Origin: CAZWCX01 sp964632945
GTDB taxonomy: Bacteria > Planctomycetota > MHYJ01 > WSZJ01 > CAZWCX01
Direction: 5' to 3'
NCBI GenBank assembly: GCA_964632945.1
Contig: CAZWCX010000057.1
Span: 1-43,086 of the forward strand
DNA length: 43,086 nt
Below the pieces are notes generated by a model, which ran no database searches, was not told the DNA's origin, and worked only from the letters and a program-made list of their open reading frames with translations. Shown here piece after piece: positions 41,601-43,086 of the stretch; the first letter of the stretch is position 1; each line of letters starts with the position of its first letter. Position numbers and translations under genes: made by a program.

Positions 41601-43040
41601 GTGGCACACCCGAAGATCATCCAGGGCGGCATGGGGGTCGCCGTGTCGAGCTGGCTGCTGGCCCGGACGGTGTCGGCCATGGGACAGCTCGGCGTCGTCT
41701 CCGGCACCGGCCTCGACGTCGTCGTCACGCGCCGGCTTCAGGACGGCGATCCGGGCGGCCACCTCCGTCGCGCCCTCCACGCCTTTCCGGTCGCCGAAAT
41801 CGGGGAGCGCATCATCCAGCAATTCTACAATCCCGACGGCCGGCGCGCGAACGAACCGTACCGCAGGATCTCCATGTGGACGGCCAGGCCGGGCGTCCCG
41901 CAACAGCAACTCTGCATCGCGGCCAATTTCGTCGAGGTCTTCCTCGCGAAGGAAGGGCACGCGGGGCCGGTCGGCATCAACTATCTGGAGAAGATCCAGC
42001 TCCCCCTGCTGCCCTCGCTCTACGGAGCGATGTTGGCGGGGGTGGACTACATCCTCATGGGTGCGGGGATTCCCCGGGAGGTGCCCGGCATCCTCGACCG
42101 GCTGGCCGGGCATCGCGACGCCGAGCTCACGCTCCATGTCGCGGGCGCGACCGCGACGGACGACTTCAAGCTGCGGTTCGAGCCGCGCGCGGCGATCGGC
42201 GAGGGCCTGCCGCCGCTGCGCCGTCCGCACTTCCTCGCCATCATCGCGTCGAACGTCCTCGCGACGACGATGGCGCGGAAATCGACGGGGCGCGTCGACG
42301 GCTTCGTCATCGAAGGGCCGACGGCGGGGGGGCACAACGCGCCGCCGCGCGGGCCGCTCACGCTGAACGAGCGGGGCGAGCCCGTGTACGGCGAGCGCGA
42401 CGTGGTCGATCTGGATGGGATCCGAAAGCTCGGCCTGCCGTTCTGGCTTGCGGGCTCCTACGCGTCCCCGCAGAGACTGCGCGAGGCGTTGTCGCTCGGC
42501 GCGGCGGGCGTGCAAGTCGGGACCGCCTTCGCGTTCGCCCGGGAATCGGGAATCTGCGAGGAGTGGAGGCGGGCCGTCATCGCGAAGTCGCGGCAGGGGA
42601 CGGTCGGGGTCTTCACCGATCCGCTCGCGTCGCCGACGGGCTTCCCATTCAAGGTGGTCGCGCTCGAGGGCACGCTCTCGGAACGCGAGGTGTACGACGC
42701 GCGGCCGCGCAACTGCGACGTCGGCTATCTTCGTTCCGCCTACAAGGAGGCGGACGGCAAGCTGGGCTATCGCTGCTCGGCGGAGCCGGTGGAGCAGTAC
42801 GTTCGCAAAGGGGGGAAGGCGGAGGAGGCCGCGGGACGGAAGTGCCTCTGCAACTGCCTCCTCGCGAACGTCGGACTCCCGCAGCGCCAGGAGTCCGGCT
42901 ACGTCGAAGACGCGATGCTGACGTCCGGCGACGACTTCGACAGCATCCGGATGCTCCTGCGACCGGGGGAGGATTCGTACTCCGCGCAGGACGTCGTCCG
43001 GTATCTGCTCGGCGCCGACGCGCCGGCGTCCGGCGGCTAG
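41601..43040 (+). CDS. Nitronate-monooxygenase-like flavoprotein (NPD family)
   Basis: 479 aa. The GTG at 41601 is chosen because AGGGAGAG lies 5 nt upstream and the FMN-barrel fold starts at once: PKIIQGGMGVAVSSWLLARTVSAMGQLGVVSGTGLD. Other marks of the family: GPVGINYLEKIQLPLLPSLYGAMLAGVDYILMGAG (phosphate-binding and barrel strands), VIEGPTAGGHNAPP (the GG-H segment at the active site), PFWLAGSYASPQRLREALSLGAAGVQVGTAFAFARES. It is about 120 residues longer than typical nitronate monooxygenases, with a C-terminal part holding several Cys (CDVGYLR, YRCSAEP, KCLCNCLLANVGLPQRQESG). Members use FMN to oxidise nitronates or reduce enoyl groups; the substrate here is unknown. It ends with TAG from a 49-bp repeat. 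The 243 bp before it hold no gene. Confidence 0.85.
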   Translation: MAHPKIIQGGMGVAVSSWLLARTVSAMGQLGVVSGTGLDVVVTRRLQDGDPGGHLRRALHAFPVAEIGERIIQQFYNPDGRRANEPYRRISMWTARPGVPQQQLCIAANFVEVFLAKEGHAGPVGINYLEKIQLPLLPSLYGAMLAGVDYILMGAGIPREVPGILDRLAGHRDAELTLHVAGATATDDFKLRFEPRAAIGEGLPPLRRPHFLAIIASNVLATTMARKSTGRVDGFVIEGPTAGGHNAPPRGPLTLNERGEPVYGERDVVDLDGIRKLGLPFWLAGSYASPQRLREALSLGAAGVQVGTAFAFARESGICEEWRRAVIAKSRQGTVGVFTDPLASPTGFPFKVVALEGTLSEREVYDARPRNCDVGYLRSAYKEADGKLGYRCSAEPVEQYVRKGGKAEEAAGRKCLCNCLLANVGLPQRQESGYVEDAMLTSGDDFDSIRMLLRPGEDSYSAQDVVRYLLGADAPASGG

Positions 43041-43086
43041 CCCGGATTATTCATGAAGCCGCGCCAGCGGCTTCGTGAAAAATCCG
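43038..43086 (+). repeat. 49-bp TAG-palindrome, copy 3 (carries the flavoprotein stop codon)
   Basis: It begins TAGCCCGGATTATTCATGAA, has GCCGC-GCCA-GCGGC at the centre and ends CGTGAAAAATCCG at the window edge. Arms CGGATT-x-TTCATGAAGCCGC and GCGGCTTCGTGAA-x-AATCCG pair almost perfectly. Confidence 0.8.

Overview
The window is 43 kb of high-GC bacterial chromosome with no rRNA, tRNA, CRISPR array, transposase or phage gene that I could find. It encodes four large Ser/Thr kinases of eukaryotic type, three of them with long TPR tails and a membrane segment, plus a prokaryotic RING-finger protein, ankyrin and TPR proteins, a GAF-HD-GYP protein and an outer-membrane barrel. That mix suggests a Gram-negative member of the Planctomycetota or a neighbouring phylum. 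This is inference from gene content; no marker gene settles it.

Left part (1-10.25 kb): two secreted proteins of unknown function (159-839 and 1068-2786, minus), a D-Ala-D-Ala-ligase-like ATP-grasp enzyme (2985-4088), a lipoprotein made of ankyrin repeats (4110-5408, minus), a PspA/IM30-like protein (5707-6525, minus) and, divergent from it, zinc-ribbon/TPR kinase A (6862-10248). Middle-left (10.4-22.7 kb): B12-dependent ribonucleotide reductase nrdJ (minus) with a predicted 200-nt leader, a GAF-HD-GYP gene overlapping a DinB-like gene, a DJ-1/PfpI protein divergent from two tandem paralogous kinases (B and C) with altered catalytic loops, and an EEP-family phosphodiesterase.

Middle-right (22.7-30 kb): aldo/keto reductase, an 85-aa orphan, a double-PDZ secreted protein, a MarR regulator with a C-terminal cysteine cluster, a membrane-anchored papain-like protein, a structured inverted-repeat element abutting a truncated reading frame that overlaps a RING-finger gene, and a porin-like barrel. 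Right part (30-43 kb): kinase D (minus), a possible beta-solenoid protein, a 1669-aa protein that appears to join a BREX PglY/DUF6079-type P-loop ATPase to a C-terminal PglZ-like phosphatase-fold domain with no other BREX gene nearby, a TPR protein, and a nitronate-monooxygenase-like flavoprotein.

Most genes are single units with their own promoter; the only tight couplings are HD-GYP/dinB, kinases B/C and the fragment/RING pair. Three features run across the window: a 49-bp palindromic element present three times, each time supplying the TAG stop codon of the gene it follows; promoters whose -10 box lies 6 nt before the ATG (leaderless); and a GCTATC(A/G)-type -10 box followed by a leader of about 57-60 nt without a Shine-Dalgarno site. 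The strongest candidate for an undescribed system is the ATPase-phosphatase fusion with its neighbouring TPR gene.
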